In this document: positions 36,844 to 45,249 of the stretch, piece by piece
Numbering within the stretch: the first letter of the stretch is position 1
Layout of the letters: every line of letters starts with the position of its first letter
Source: Pollutimonas bauzanensis
GTDB taxonomy: Bacteria > Pseudomonadota > Gammaproteobacteria > Burkholderiales > Burkholderiaceae_B
DNA: 64,000 bases
Direction: 5' to 3'
Assembly (NCBI RefSeq): GCF_900129885.1
Contig: NZ_FQXE01000001.1
Span: forward strand, 124,001 to 188,000
Position numbers and translations under genes: made by a program
The notes under the pieces: generated by a model
The model's input: only the letters and a program-made list of their open reading frames with translations
What the model was told of the DNA's origin: nothing
The model's database searches: none

Positions 36844-38679
36844 TCAGGCCGGCGCGTGGCCGGCAGCCGGCGCGGCGTGCGAGGCGGCGTGCGGGGCGGC
36901 GCCCAGACCTTGCGGCGCAGCATGCGCGGCAGTGCGCCGGTCGAACCAGGCCGCCGGCAGGCGCGCCGATCCGGACTCGTCCGTGAAGGCCTCCGGCACT
37001 ACCCCGCAGCCCGCGAAAACGGCTGGCGGCCCGGGCAGGTAGCGGAACAGTTCCTGGATCTGTATCCTGCCGCTTTCCATGCCCGTGACCTCGACAATGG
37101 AGGTGATCAGCCGCCGGCCGTCGCTCAGGCGCGCCTGCTGCGCGATGAAGTCTATGCTGGCCGCTATGTGCTCGCGCACCGCGGCCAGCGGAAGATCCAT
37201 GCCCGCCATCAGTATCATGGTTTCCAGCCGCGCCAGCGCATCGCGCGGGCTGTTGGCGTGCAAGGTGGTCAGCGAACCCTCGTGCCCGGTATTCATGGCG
37301 GCCAGCATATCGAAAGCCTCGCCGCCGCGGCATTCGCCGATGACGATGCGATCCGGCCGCATGCGCAGCGCATTGCGCACCAGGTCGCGTATATCGATTC
37401 TGCCGCGCCCTTCGAGATTCGCCGGCCGCGCTTCCAGGGATACCAGGTGGCGGTGATTCAGGCGCAATTCGGCGGCGTCTTCTATGGTGACGATGCGCTC
37501 GCCATCGGGAATACAATTGGACAGGATGTTCAGCAGCGTGGTCTTGCCCGAGCCCGTGCCCCCCGAGACGATCAGGTTTTTCCGGTGCCGCACGCATGCC
37601 GCCAGAAAGTCCCGCATGGCCTCGTCCAGCGCGCCGGCGCGCAGCAGGTCGTCCATGGCTGGCCGGCTTTGCGGAAACTTGCGTATGGTCAGGCTGGCGC
37701 CGCGCAAGGCGACCGGCGGAATGACGGCATTGACCCGCGACCCGTCGCGCAGGCGCGCATCGACCATGGGCGAGCTTTCGTCTATCCGCCGCCCCAAAGG
37801 CGAAACAATGCGCTCGATGACGCCCAGCACGGCCTGCTCGCTGCTGAAGGCGGCGGCGTGGCGGCTCAGCCGGCCGCCGGATTCGATGAAAATCTCGTCG
37901 TGGCGATTGACCATGATTTCGGTAATGGCGTGATCCGCCAGCAAGGGCTCCAGAGGGCCCAGCCCGACCGCCTCGTTCACCACCTCCAGCAACAGCGCGG
38001 CGCGATCCGCCCCCGCCGGCACTTCGGTATCGTGGGCGATGATGTCCCGCATGGCGGCCATTGCTTCGCCGCGCAAGGCCTCGTCGCTCATGCCGGCGAT
38101 GTCGCGGCGGCGCAGATCCAGCTTTTCAAGCAGCACGCCATGCAGCCGCCGGCGGTGGCCCAGCATCACCTTCAGGATGGGCGCCGCGGCATCGGCCGGC
38201 GGCATGGCCGGACCGGAGAGCGCCGCGCCAGGCGCGGCGGCCTGCGAGAGCGCCGGCCCCGCCAGGGCGGCGGCATCCGCGCCGGACGGCCCGGCGTAGC
38301 AGCCGCCGGATACCGGTGCCGGAACCGGGCCGCCAGGCAAACCGACGGATGCCGCAGCCGAAGCTGGAGCGGGCCCGGACGTGCCAGCCTGGCCTGTGTC
38401 GCGCAGATGGATGAGGCAGGGACCGATCACGATCTCGTCGCCGGCATGGAGCGGACCATGGCGGGTGACGCGCTGGCCATTGACCAGCGTGCCGCTGAGC
38501 GCGCCGAAATCTTCCAGGAACAGGCCGCCTTCGCGCTGCTCCAGGCGGGCATGGCGCCTGGCAACACGCCATGCCTTCAGGCGCAAGCCGCATTCGGCGC
38601 CGCGGCCGATTTCCAGCGGCAGCCCGGCTTGCAGGTGATCCACCCTGCCGTCCTCGAAACGCAATTCCAGTTCTAGCAT
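36844..38679 (-). CDS. tadA: FHA-TadA fusion: Flp pilus assembly ATPase
   Basis: A 611-residue protein. Residues 1-93 are an FHA phosphothreonine-binding domain (LEIGRG at 22-27, RRHARLE at 41-47, GTLVNGQRV at 63-71). An Ala/Pro-rich linker runs to about 165. The rest is a CpaF-type secretion ATPase with Walker A SGGTGSGKTTLLN, Asp boxes, Walker B-like RPDRIVIGECRGGEA and the His-box TGHEGSLTTLHANSPRDAL. TadA powers Flp pilus assembly. The FHA domain is normally a separate protein; here it is fused, so the motor may respond to Ser/Thr phosphorylation. Confidence 0.93.
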   Translation of the reverse strand: MLELELRFEDGRVDHLQAGLPLEIGRGAECGLRLKAWRVARRHARLEQREGGLFLEDFGALSGTLVNGQRVTRHGPLHAGDEIVIGPCLIHLRDTGQAGTSGPAPASAAASVGLPGGPVPAPVSGGCYAGPSGADAAALAGPALSQAAAPGAALSGPAMPPADAAAPILKVMLGHRRRLHGVLLEKLDLRRRDIAGMSDEALRGEAMAAMRDIIAHDTEVPAGADRAALLLEVVNEAVGLGPLEPLLADHAITEIMVNRHDEIFIESGGRLSRHAAAFSSEQAVLGVIERIVSPLGRRIDESSPMVDARLRDGSRVNAVIPPVALRGASLTIRKFPQSRPAMDDLLRAGALDEAMRDFLAACVRHRKNLIVSGGTGSGKTTLLNILSNCIPDGERIVTIEDAAELRLNHRHLVSLEARPANLEGRGRIDIRDLVRNALRMRPDRIVIGECRGGEAFDMLAAMNTGHEGSLTTLHANSPRDALARLETMILMAGMDLPLAAVREHIAASIDFIAQQARLSDGRRLITSIVEVTGMESGRIQIQELFRYLPGPPAVFAGCGVVPEAFTDESGSARLPAAWFDRRTAAHAAPQGLGAAPHAASHAAPAAGHAPA

Positions 38680-38682
38680 GGC

Positions 38683-40128
38683 CTACTCCGAAAAATTGCG
38701 CTGGTTCGACCCGGCGCGCGTGAAGCTTTCCTGCGGCGGCAGGGGGCCGGATTGCTGGCCGCGCTGCGCCCATTGCGAACCCGGGCCCCAGGGATTCCAA
38801 TAGGATTGCGCCGCATCGGGCAGCGCGTCAGGCAAAGCGCCGGCGGGGCGCAGCGGCACATTGATGAGTTGTTCGCCGGGAAAGGCGGCATCGACTATCG
38901 CCTGCCCTTTCTGGACGCGCCGCGTCAGGTCGGGATGGTCGGCCGTCACGACGAGCGGCGTGACGAATATCGCCAGTTCGGTTTCATTGCGCTGAAAGCG
39001 GGTGGACTTGAACAGGCGGCCCAGAATGGGGATATCGCCCAGCCCCGGCACTTTATCGGCATTGCGCGATTCGTCGCGCGAAAGAAAGCCCGCCAGCACC
39101 AGGGTCTGGCCCGAGCGCACATTGAATTCGGTGGCGGCCCGCCGCGTCTTCAGGGACGGGCCGTTGGCGACGGACATGGATGGATCGATCGAGCTGACCT
39201 CCACTTCGATGCGCGAACGCACCGCGGCATTGCGCTCGAGCTGCGGCGTTATTCTGAGCGACACTCCGTAGGGCTTGAATGCGGTATTGGTGTTGCCGTT
39301 GGCGTCGACGGTGGAATACGGCACTTCGCCGCCAGCCAGGAATTCGGCGGTGGCGCCGCTGCGCGCGAGCAACTGCGGCTGCGCCAACACGACGGCCGCG
39401 CCGGTCTGGGCCATCGCGTTGATGCGGGCCGACAACAAGGCGTTGACGCCAAAATAGCCGGCCGCGGCGGTGGCCGGAAACGCCATGGGCAGCACGGTTT
39501 CGCCGGGCCTGTCGGCCAGGCGCCCGGAACCGCCGTCCCAGGACAGCCCGGCGTTGATGCCGCCCTCGGCGGCCGGGTTCCATCGCACGCCGAGCTCCTG
39601 CAATTGCGAGCGCGGCACCTCGACCACCTGGACGTCGAGCAGCACCATGCGATCCCAGCCGACCTGGCTGGTGAAGTCCAGCAGTTGAGGATAGCGCTTG
39701 CCCAGCTCGGCGACCCGCTGGCGGTCCCGGTCGGAGAGATCCTCGCCCTCTACCATGAGCTTGTCGCCCACCACCGAGATCCTCGCCTTGGGTATGCGTT
39801 CCAGCATCCCGCGCAGTTCTTTCTGCGCCTGCCGCGCGCCTTCCGGCGCGACCTCGACCTGGTAGTGGTGGCGCTGCCCGCCGGTCGACCATATCTGCAG
39901 GGCGCTGGAGCCTTCGCGGCGGGCGAAGACGATGACTTCTTTATCATCGGCTGCGAGCGCGTTCAATATCTGGCCGTCGCCGACGGCCACGCGCGCCACG
40001 CCGGGTATGGCCAGCACCTTGACCTCGCCTGCCTGCATGCTCAGCAGGCTGTCCTGGCGGCCGGACGAGCTGGCCGGCGCCAGCAGCAGCGCCAGGGCAA
40101 GAAGGCAATAAAGGGCTTTGGGCATCAT
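38683..40128 (-). CDS. rcpA: Tad outer-membrane secretin RcpA/CpaC
   Basis: A 481-residue secretin with a Sec signal (LYCLLALALLLAPASSSG). An N-terminal pilus-assembly domain (EVKVLAIPGVARVAVGDGQILNAL) and a BON-like region precede the C-terminal secretin domain (SGQTLVLAGFLSRDESRNADKVPGLGDIPILGRLFKST). It forms the outer-membrane pore for the Flp pilus. ATG at 40128 overlaps the cpaB stop; tadA begins 3 bp after its end. Confidence 0.94.
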   Translation of the reverse strand: MMPKALYCLLALALLLAPASSSGRQDSLLSMQAGEVKVLAIPGVARVAVGDGQILNALAADDKEVIVFARREGSSALQIWSTGGQRHHYQVEVAPEGARQAQKELRGMLERIPKARISVVGDKLMVEGEDLSDRDRQRVAELGKRYPQLLDFTSQVGWDRMVLLDVQVVEVPRSQLQELGVRWNPAAEGGINAGLSWDGGSGRLADRPGETVLPMAFPATAAAGYFGVNALLSARINAMAQTGAAVVLAQPQLLARSGATAEFLAGGEVPYSTVDANGNTNTAFKPYGVSLRITPQLERNAAVRSRIEVEVSSIDPSMSVANGPSLKTRRAATEFNVRSGQTLVLAGFLSRDESRNADKVPGLGDIPILGRLFKSTRFQRNETELAIFVTPLVVTADHPDLTRRVQKGQAIVDAAFPGEQLINVPLRPAGALPDALPDAAQSYWNPWGPGSQWAQRGQQSGPLPPQESFTRAGSNQRNFSE

Positions 40129-41117
40129 GGCTGGCCGCCTTGTCCGCGGGTCTCGTCGAATGGCTGCGCGGGGCCGGCGGGCAAACCGTAGATGGGCAAT
40201 GCTTCCTCGCCATCGGCAAGCTGCCGCATCCAGGCGCTGGCCAGTTCAGGGGTATAAGGCAGGTCGAAGACCCCGCTGGCCTGGCTGGAAGAAGACGCCC
40301 GGGGCGCCAGGCCGGGCACGCTGCGCTGCGCGCTGTCGCCGTAGATGACCGGAATTTTCTTGGCGGCGGCGGGCGGCGCCGCGCTCACGCCCAGCAGGCT
40401 CGCGAGGTCGCCGCGCACGGCCTTCTGGCTCGATTCGCTATCGTGCGGATGGCGCAGCACGGCGGTGATGGCGCCCCCCTGCCGGGCGGCGACCAGCTTG
40501 ACCGCGTCCTCGGGCGCGGCATCCAGCGTGACGGTGGCATAGGCGCCCTGCCGCAACTGCGCCGGATCCTGGACATGCTGGGTATTGGCGCCGGTCGCCA
40601 GCACCAATACCCCTTGCAGGAGAGGCGCGGTAATACGCCGGCGCTGGTACTCGAATGATACGTAGAGGTCTATCAGGTCGCCGGGCTGCAGCAGGCCGGA
40701 AACCGAATTGATGACATCCACAGGCATGGTGATGGCGCGCCGGCCAGGGGCCAGATGGGTGGAAAAGGCGGTTTGATGTTGCGCCATGGCATGCACCGGC
40801 AGCACCGGATCGCCAGCCCGCAATGGGGCGCGCAATACCGTGCCGTTCAATTCGGCGTAGCGTTCGGGCGGGATGCTGTCGCTCGATACGGTGGCCGCCG
40901 GCAGTGACCGCAGCGCCAGATGTTCGGCCCCCAGGCGGGTGCCGGCGGGCAGGTCATAGGCCGCCACGACCCGGTTCACCATGGGCACCCGGGCCTGGTC
41001 TTCGAGCAGTTGAACACGCCGCTGGATATGCTGCCGCGCGGCCCAGGCCGCGCACAGGCCAGCCGCGAGCGCAAGCAGCAGCATGGCCATGGACCGGTTG
41101 AACGCGGGCAGCCGCAT
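40125..41117 (-). CDS. cpaB: Flp pilus assembly protein CpaB/RcpC
   Basis: A 330-residue protein with one N-terminal helix (MAMLLLALAAGLCAAWAA), a SAF domain (VVAAYDLPAGTRLGAEHLALRSLP), and the RcpC region (GRRAITMPVDVINSVSGLLQPGDLIDLYVSF). CpaB acts in the periplasm and stabilises the secretin. ATG at 41117 is chosen; the open frame upstream is a shadow. Confidence 0.92.
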   Translation of the reverse strand: MRLPAFNRSMAMLLLALAAGLCAAWAARQHIQRRVQLLEDQARVPMVNRVVAAYDLPAGTRLGAEHLALRSLPAATVSSDSIPPERYAELNGTVLRAPLRAGDPVLPVHAMAQHQTAFSTHLAPGRRAITMPVDVINSVSGLLQPGDLIDLYVSFEYQRRRITAPLLQGVLVLATGANTQHVQDPAQLRQGAYATVTLDAAPEDAVKLVAARQGGAITAVLRHPHDSESSQKAVRGDLASLLGVSAAPPAAAKKIPVIYGDSAQRSVPGLAPRASSSSQASGVFDLPYTPELASAWMRQLADGEEALPIYGLPAGPAQPFDETRGQGGQP

Positions 41118-41127
41118 GGCGTTCCCC

Positions 41128-41580
41128 TTATTCCTGGCCCGGATGCCCGGCATCCACGTGCAGCGCCGAGACATAGCCGCTGGACCCCGGCCCGGCGGAT
41201 TCGATCCTGGCCAGCCAATGCCAATCGCGCTGCAGGCCCGACAATACAATGGTATCGCCAGCGGCCAGCACCCGCTGGAAGAGATCCGCATGGTTGGCAA
41301 GAGACTGCGCCGCCTGCGCGGCCGAACCGCCGGACGTGAATGGCTTTACGTAGACCAGCACGCCCGACAGGCGCAGGGCCTGGTGTTCGCCCCACTTGAA
41401 CTGCCCTGCCGGCAGCGCGGCCAGGCGCGCTTCCACGGCATGGGCGCCCTGGGCGGACGTCGCGCGGCAGGCACCGCCCGCCAATGCCAGCAACAGCATG
41501 CCCGGGACGATGGCGGAAAGGCGCAACCCGCGTCTGCCAGGCAGGCCGCTGCTCGTGTTTGCCGCAAGCCGGTTCTTCAT
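41128..41580 (-). CDS. Small exported protein of the tad operon, function unknown
   Basis: A 150-residue protein with an N-terminal signal (LSAIVPGMLLLALAGGACRATSAQG). A cysteine lies at the end of the hydrophobic segment (AGGAC), so it could be a lipoprotein. The rest shows no family that I recognise. Its ATG overlaps the TadE-like gene stop as ATGA and it lies 10 bp before cpaB, so it is part of the operon and probably a periplasmic accessory of pilus assembly. Confidence 0.65.
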   Translation of the reverse strand: MKNRLAANTSSGLPGRRGLRLSAIVPGMLLLALAGGACRATSAQGAHAVEARLAALPAGQFKWGEHQALRLSGVLVYVKPFTSGGSAAQAAQSLANHADLFQRVLAAGDTIVLSGLQRDWHWLARIESAGPGSSGYVSALHVDAGHPGQE

Positions 41581-42380
41581 GGGGCCTCCGTTTCAATTTC
41601 AGAATGGAGATGCGGGTCCGGGACGCGCCCCGCCCAGGGCGCTAGCCAATCGAAGACCGGCGCGCTGCGATTCCAGGCGGCATCCACGCGGACCATGGCT
41701 GCCGCGACTTGCGCGCCCAGCGCATACGAAGCGTCGGCGCTCTTTCCCCACGCCAGGGCTGAGCCGGCCAACAACTGCTGCGCCGCCGCGTCGTCCGGCG
41801 CATGGCCGGCTCCGGCCAGGATGGCCGTGTGGCGGCGCAACACCAGACGCTGGCTGTCGAAATAGTTCAGGCCGGCCGATGGGGAGGCCGCGGGCCCCGG
41901 CGGCAGGCCGGGCCAGGGCGCCACCGCGACATGGCCGGCCAGTATGCCGGTATCTTCGATGCGCCAGCCTTGCCGCAGCGACTGCGCATAGGGGGCGGCT
42001 CCGCCCGCCTGAGCCTGGGCGGCCAGCGCTGCGCCGCTATCGTAGCGCAAGGCCACTTCGGCCAGCCCGTCGCCGAGCAGGCGCTGGCCGCGGCGATCGG
42101 ACCACTGGTGCGCCGGGCCTGAAAAGTAATGCCGCCGCACATCCCCTTCTGTATCGGCTTGCGGATTGCGGGTAAAGGCAAAGGCGGCATACCGGCTGGC
42201 ATGTGCCGCCTGGAGCGCCATGTCCTGGAGCCGCGCAAGCCAGGACAAGCCCACCCACAAAGATAGCAGCGCCATGAGCGCCACCATCCCCTCCATCAGC
42301 GCCTGGCCCAGCTGCGGCGTGGCTGCCGCCGGCCGCGGCGCCGCGGCGTGTTGCGGACGGTGGATCGAAAGAGCTGTCAT
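41577..42380 (-). CDS. TadE-like minor pseudopilin
   Basis: A 267-residue protein with an N-terminal prepilin-like stretch LGQALMEGMVALMALLSLWVGLSWLAR: Gly then Gln-Ala-Leu-Met-Glu puts a glutamate at +5, as in type IVb/TadE prepilins, followed by one helix. The long remainder is periplasmic without recognised motifs. It overlaps the TadG-like gene by 4 bp. Assignment rests on the N-terminus and context. Confidence 0.7.
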   Translation of the reverse strand: MTALSIHRPQHAAAPRPAAATPQLGQALMEGMVALMALLSLWVGLSWLARLQDMALQAAHASRYAAFAFTRNPQADTEGDVRRHYFSGPAHQWSDRRGQRLLGDGLAEVALRYDSGAALAAQAQAGGAAPYAQSLRQGWRIEDTGILAGHVAVAPWPGLPPGPAASPSAGLNYFDSQRLVLRRHTAILAGAGHAPDDAAAQQLLAGSALAWGKSADASYALGAQVAAAMVRVDAAWNRSAPVFDWLAPWAGRVPDPHLHSEIETEAP

Positions 42381-43717
42381 GGCTGGCCCCGCGCAGCGAT
42401 GCCCGGTTCCAGCTGCGCGGCCAGCCGCGCCTGCCAGTAGGGGTGGAATAAATTGGCGCTTTCAGCCCGGCCATCCGCGCGCGCCCGGGGCCGGTCGAAG
42501 AAGGTTTCTGCGGCGCTGCGCGTGCTTACCGTCAGGCCCTGCGGGCCCGGATGCCGCAAGCTTACGTCCAGGCGCAAGGCATGGCCGCCCGCGCCAGCAG
42601 CGGTATCGAAGTAGCCGGGCAAGCCTGAACCCTGCCAGCGCGGCCGGCTTGCCACCGCCCTGGAATTGGCCAGGGGGTTGTCGCGGCCCGATGCAATGTC
42701 CCAGTCGGTGGCTTCTTTTACCCAGCGCCAGAAATCCTGGTCCGAAAAATCGTCGGGAGGATTATCCACATGCGGCCCGGCCATGGCCGGCGCCGCGGCG
42801 CCGGCTATCCAGCCCCAGCCCATGGCGTACTCGCGGTAGTAGCAGCCTATCCATTTATTGGAGCGCAGCGCATGGTAGGACTGCGTGTCCGTGGACTGCC
42901 AGCGGCCGGTGGCGTCGAGTTCCGTGCCGCCGCGGCGGCGCAACTGGTGCCTTAAATGGGGGCACCTGGCCTGGACCACCCATGGGTTGTAAACGGTATG
43001 GTCGCGCGGCGACAAGAAACCGTACAACTGCGCCACACCCTGGATGAAAGGCCGCAACTGCTGCGCCGAATGGCGCTGCACATAAGCCTCCCAGTTGTCG
43101 TGTTCGATGACGAGATCGAATGCGCTGCCGGGGGGAAGGCCGGGATAATTCCGCGCAAGCACCGCCTGCATCGCCGCCAGGCGCGCCTGCGGCAGGCCCG
43201 CGACGACAGCGTCTTGCACCGTGCCGAGAACCTGCTGGACCACGTCGTCGTGAGCGGCGTAGGCGCGGGCCAGCTCGCCCTGCGAGCCGGCCCGCGCGTC
43301 AAAGCCGGCGGCCTTTTGCGCCGCCTGGTAGGCCGCGCCGTGCTGCGAACCGAACATCATGGCCAGCAGGTAGGCCGGCGGATTGCCGCTGGCCAGCTGG
43401 CGCGCTTGGGCGCCGCCCAGCGACGCCCACGACCCCAGGGTGACCAGATGCGCCATGGCCACTTGGTGCCCGACGTGGGCGCGGTTGATGTAGGCCAGCA
43501 TATTCAAGGCGCGCGCCTGCGTCAGCGCCCCGCTGTAAGCCGCGGCATCGAGCGCGTGAAGCTGCCTGGCCTTGGCCGCCACCACCTGGCCGGCGCCAAA
43601 ATAGCGGACGAACACCAGGACAGCGGCGCCCGCCAGCAGCATGCCGAGCACCAGAGCCTGCCCGTGCTGCGCGGCGTGACTGCCGGCCCTGCCCGAAACG
43701 GCGCGGCGCGCGGTCAT
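42377..43717 (-). CDS. TadG-like pilus assembly protein
   Basis: A 446-residue protein with an N-terminal HGQALVLGMLLAGAAVLVFVRYF segment of the TadG type (Gly-Gln-Ala followed by a helix), then QLHALDAAAYSGALTQARALNMLAYINRAHV, typical of TadG-like Flp-pilus-assembly proteins. The open frame continues upstream, but ATG at 43717 overlaps the stop of the pilin remnant. No vWA domain is evident in the C-terminal part. It now heads the tad operon because the island separates it from the intact pilin gene. Confidence 0.78.
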   Translation of the reverse strand: MTARRAVSGRAGSHAAQHGQALVLGMLLAGAAVLVFVRYFGAGQVVAAKARQLHALDAAAYSGALTQARALNMLAYINRAHVGHQVAMAHLVTLGSWASLGGAQARQLASGNPPAYLLAMMFGSQHGAAYQAAQKAAGFDARAGSQGELARAYAAHDDVVQQVLGTVQDAVVAGLPQARLAAMQAVLARNYPGLPPGSAFDLVIEHDNWEAYVQRHSAQQLRPFIQGVAQLYGFLSPRDHTVYNPWVVQARCPHLRHQLRRRGGTELDATGRWQSTDTQSYHALRSNKWIGCYYREYAMGWGWIAGAAAPAMAGPHVDNPPDDFSDQDFWRWVKEATDWDIASGRDNPLANSRAVASRPRWQGSGLPGYFDTAAGAGGHALRLDVSLRHPGPQGLTVSTRSAAETFFDRPRARADGRAESANLFHPYWQARLAAQLEPGIAARGQP

Positions 43718-43929
43718 TGGGCGCCAGCGTTGCCGGTGAACGATTTGAGGGTCTTGGCCGCGGTTTGGGCGGGTCGTTTTTGCACAGCGCTCTCCTGGCG
43801 GATATTCAGGATTGCAGTGTGATCCCGCAAGGGCTGGCGCACAATTCGCAAATGCCGGGGTAGGCAAAATCAGCAAGGGGCCGCCAGGCGTGTCATCCCG
43901 CAAAGTGTTCGAGCATAATAGGATAAAGC
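43703..43929. repeat. Left copy of the island-flanking duplication
   Basis: This segment matches 56876-57292 in the same orientation at roughly nine bases in ten. It holds the first codons of the TadG-like gene, a shortened pilin gene, the pilin leader and the last ~10 codons of a lysE-like gene (YPIMLEHFAG and stop). The only large gap is a 192-bp deletion within the pilin gene. The lower-numbered end stops matching after the fifth TadG codon. From 43786 to 44018 no complete gene is seen. Confidence 0.85.
43714..43785 (-). pseudogene. Flp pilin remnant with in-frame internal deletion
   Basis: GTG at 43785 opens a 23-codon frame: VQKRPA, then directly QTAAKTLKSFTGNAGAQ and stop. Compared with the intact copy at 56885-57148 it lacks 64 codons that encode the prepilin cleavage site, Glu+5 and the transmembrane helix. 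The junction has GGCGG microhomology. It cannot make a pilin, although the frame, ribosome site and ATGA overlap with the TadG-like gene are preserved. Confidence 0.85.
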
Positions 43930-44018
43930 GTTGCGGTGCCGCGCGTGCTTGAGCACCGTATATTGATGCAAATTGGCGATGCTGGCGAGCGTCGCCTGGC
44001 TGTTTGCAAAGCATTGCG

Positions 44019-45245
44019 CTACTCACCTGCTGATCTGTTCTCAGCCATGCGTTTTCTTCGCCAGATTAATACACCGGTCATTGACAACATTGCCAGAACC
44101 ACACCCAAGATCAATACGACCACGCGCAACGGCCAGCCCCATACGTCGGCCACATGCAACGCATAGAGCCAACTCGTCACCGCCTGGCCTGCACCCTCGC
44201 CAGTGGGTAGCTGCAATGCCCGCAGTCGTCCCGTGTGTGCATCAAAATACAAATCGGTGGCGCCACGGCGATGCAATACGTCCCTGCTGCCATGTGTGCG
44301 GTATAGCCACGCCTCGTCGCGCGGAATGAAGCGCAACATGATTTCGCGTTGGACGGTAAAGCCCAGCGACCGCGCCTGATAGGACATCAAGTGGCGCCCC
44401 TGCTCCAATGCCTGGCGCCAGGACAAGCCGCGCTCGGCGTCTCCCCGCTTCCCGGACGCCTGAATGATTGACACCGCCGGCGGTGTATAGCCGGTCAGCG
44501 TTAGCATCACGGGCTCGTAAACCGAAGGAAGATTGAGGAGTACGCTGGACCAGGCGAAGACCAGCAGGGCCATCCAGCACCAAAGGCTGAAGGCCCGGTG
44601 CAAGTCGAACAGGCGGCGCGTCCCCGAGGCGGGATGCTTGATGCGCCAGGCGGTCAACCAGCGTATCCACCACCCCCGAGTCGACTTCCTCCTTTGGCAG
44701 CGCGACTGCCATCCAATGGCCGGCAGTGTCAGGATCAGGCCTACGAAGCAGTCCGCCGTCCAGCCCAACGCAACCAGCCCCAACAGCACCATGCCCGGGT
44801 GCCCCAGCGCCAGCTCATAGTGCAGGCGGTAGAGGAAGGGAATCAGGTTGACCCACCCCTGCCGGATATCGCCCCAGGTGCGCCGGCCCAACTGCGCCCC
44901 GGTCCAAGGGTCAAGCAGGATGCTGTCGAAGCCGGGCGCAAAAGATGGATCCGAGTCCGGCCAGGGCCGCGTACGGATTTCCGCCTGCCGGCCGCCATAG
45001 CGCCAGGTCGCCTCCATCACCTGCACTTCGGGGGCCAGGTCCTGCGCACGCTCGGCCAATGTAGCCAAATCCAGCCTGGGCTCACCAGGCCTGACTTGCG
45101 CCAGGAACCGCGGGTTCACCCAGGCATCGAGCTCTTCATAGTAGGCCAGCACACTGCCTGTCAGGCCGACCAGTACCAGAAAAGCTGCGCTGGCCAAGCC
45201 GAACCAACGGTGTAGACGTATGCAGCATGCGCGCAGTGTCTTCAT
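44019..45245 (-). CDS. PepSY-associated transmembrane protein
   Basis: A 408-residue protein with four transmembrane helices in the PepSY_TM pattern: N-terminal RLHRWFGLASAAFLVLVGLTGSVLAYYEELD, a large periplasmic loop with a PepSY-like domain, LFDLHRAFSLWCWMALLVFAWSS, and a last helix ending GVLIWRRKR. Paired histidines in the helices suggest haem binding, and relatives of this family (PiuB-like) act with TonB receptors in ferric-siderophore reduction or metal release. It starts 4 bp after the TonB-receptor gene, clearly co-transcribed. Confidence 0.85.
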   Translation of the reverse strand: MKTLRACCIRLHRWFGLASAAFLVLVGLTGSVLAYYEELDAWVNPRFLAQVRPGEPRLDLATLAERAQDLAPEVQVMEATWRYGGRQAEIRTRPWPDSDPSFAPGFDSILLDPWTGAQLGRRTWGDIRQGWVNLIPFLYRLHYELALGHPGMVLLGLVALGWTADCFVGLILTLPAIGWQSRCQRRKSTRGWWIRWLTAWRIKHPASGTRRLFDLHRAFSLWCWMALLVFAWSSVLLNLPSVYEPVMLTLTGYTPPAVSIIQASGKRGDAERGLSWRQALEQGRHLMSYQARSLGFTVQREIMLRFIPRDEAWLYRTHGSRDVLHRRGATDLYFDAHTGRLRALQLPTGEGAGQAVTSWLYALHVADVWGWPLRVVVLILGVVLAMLSMTGVLIWRRKRMAENRSAGE

Positions 45246-45249
45246 CGGC

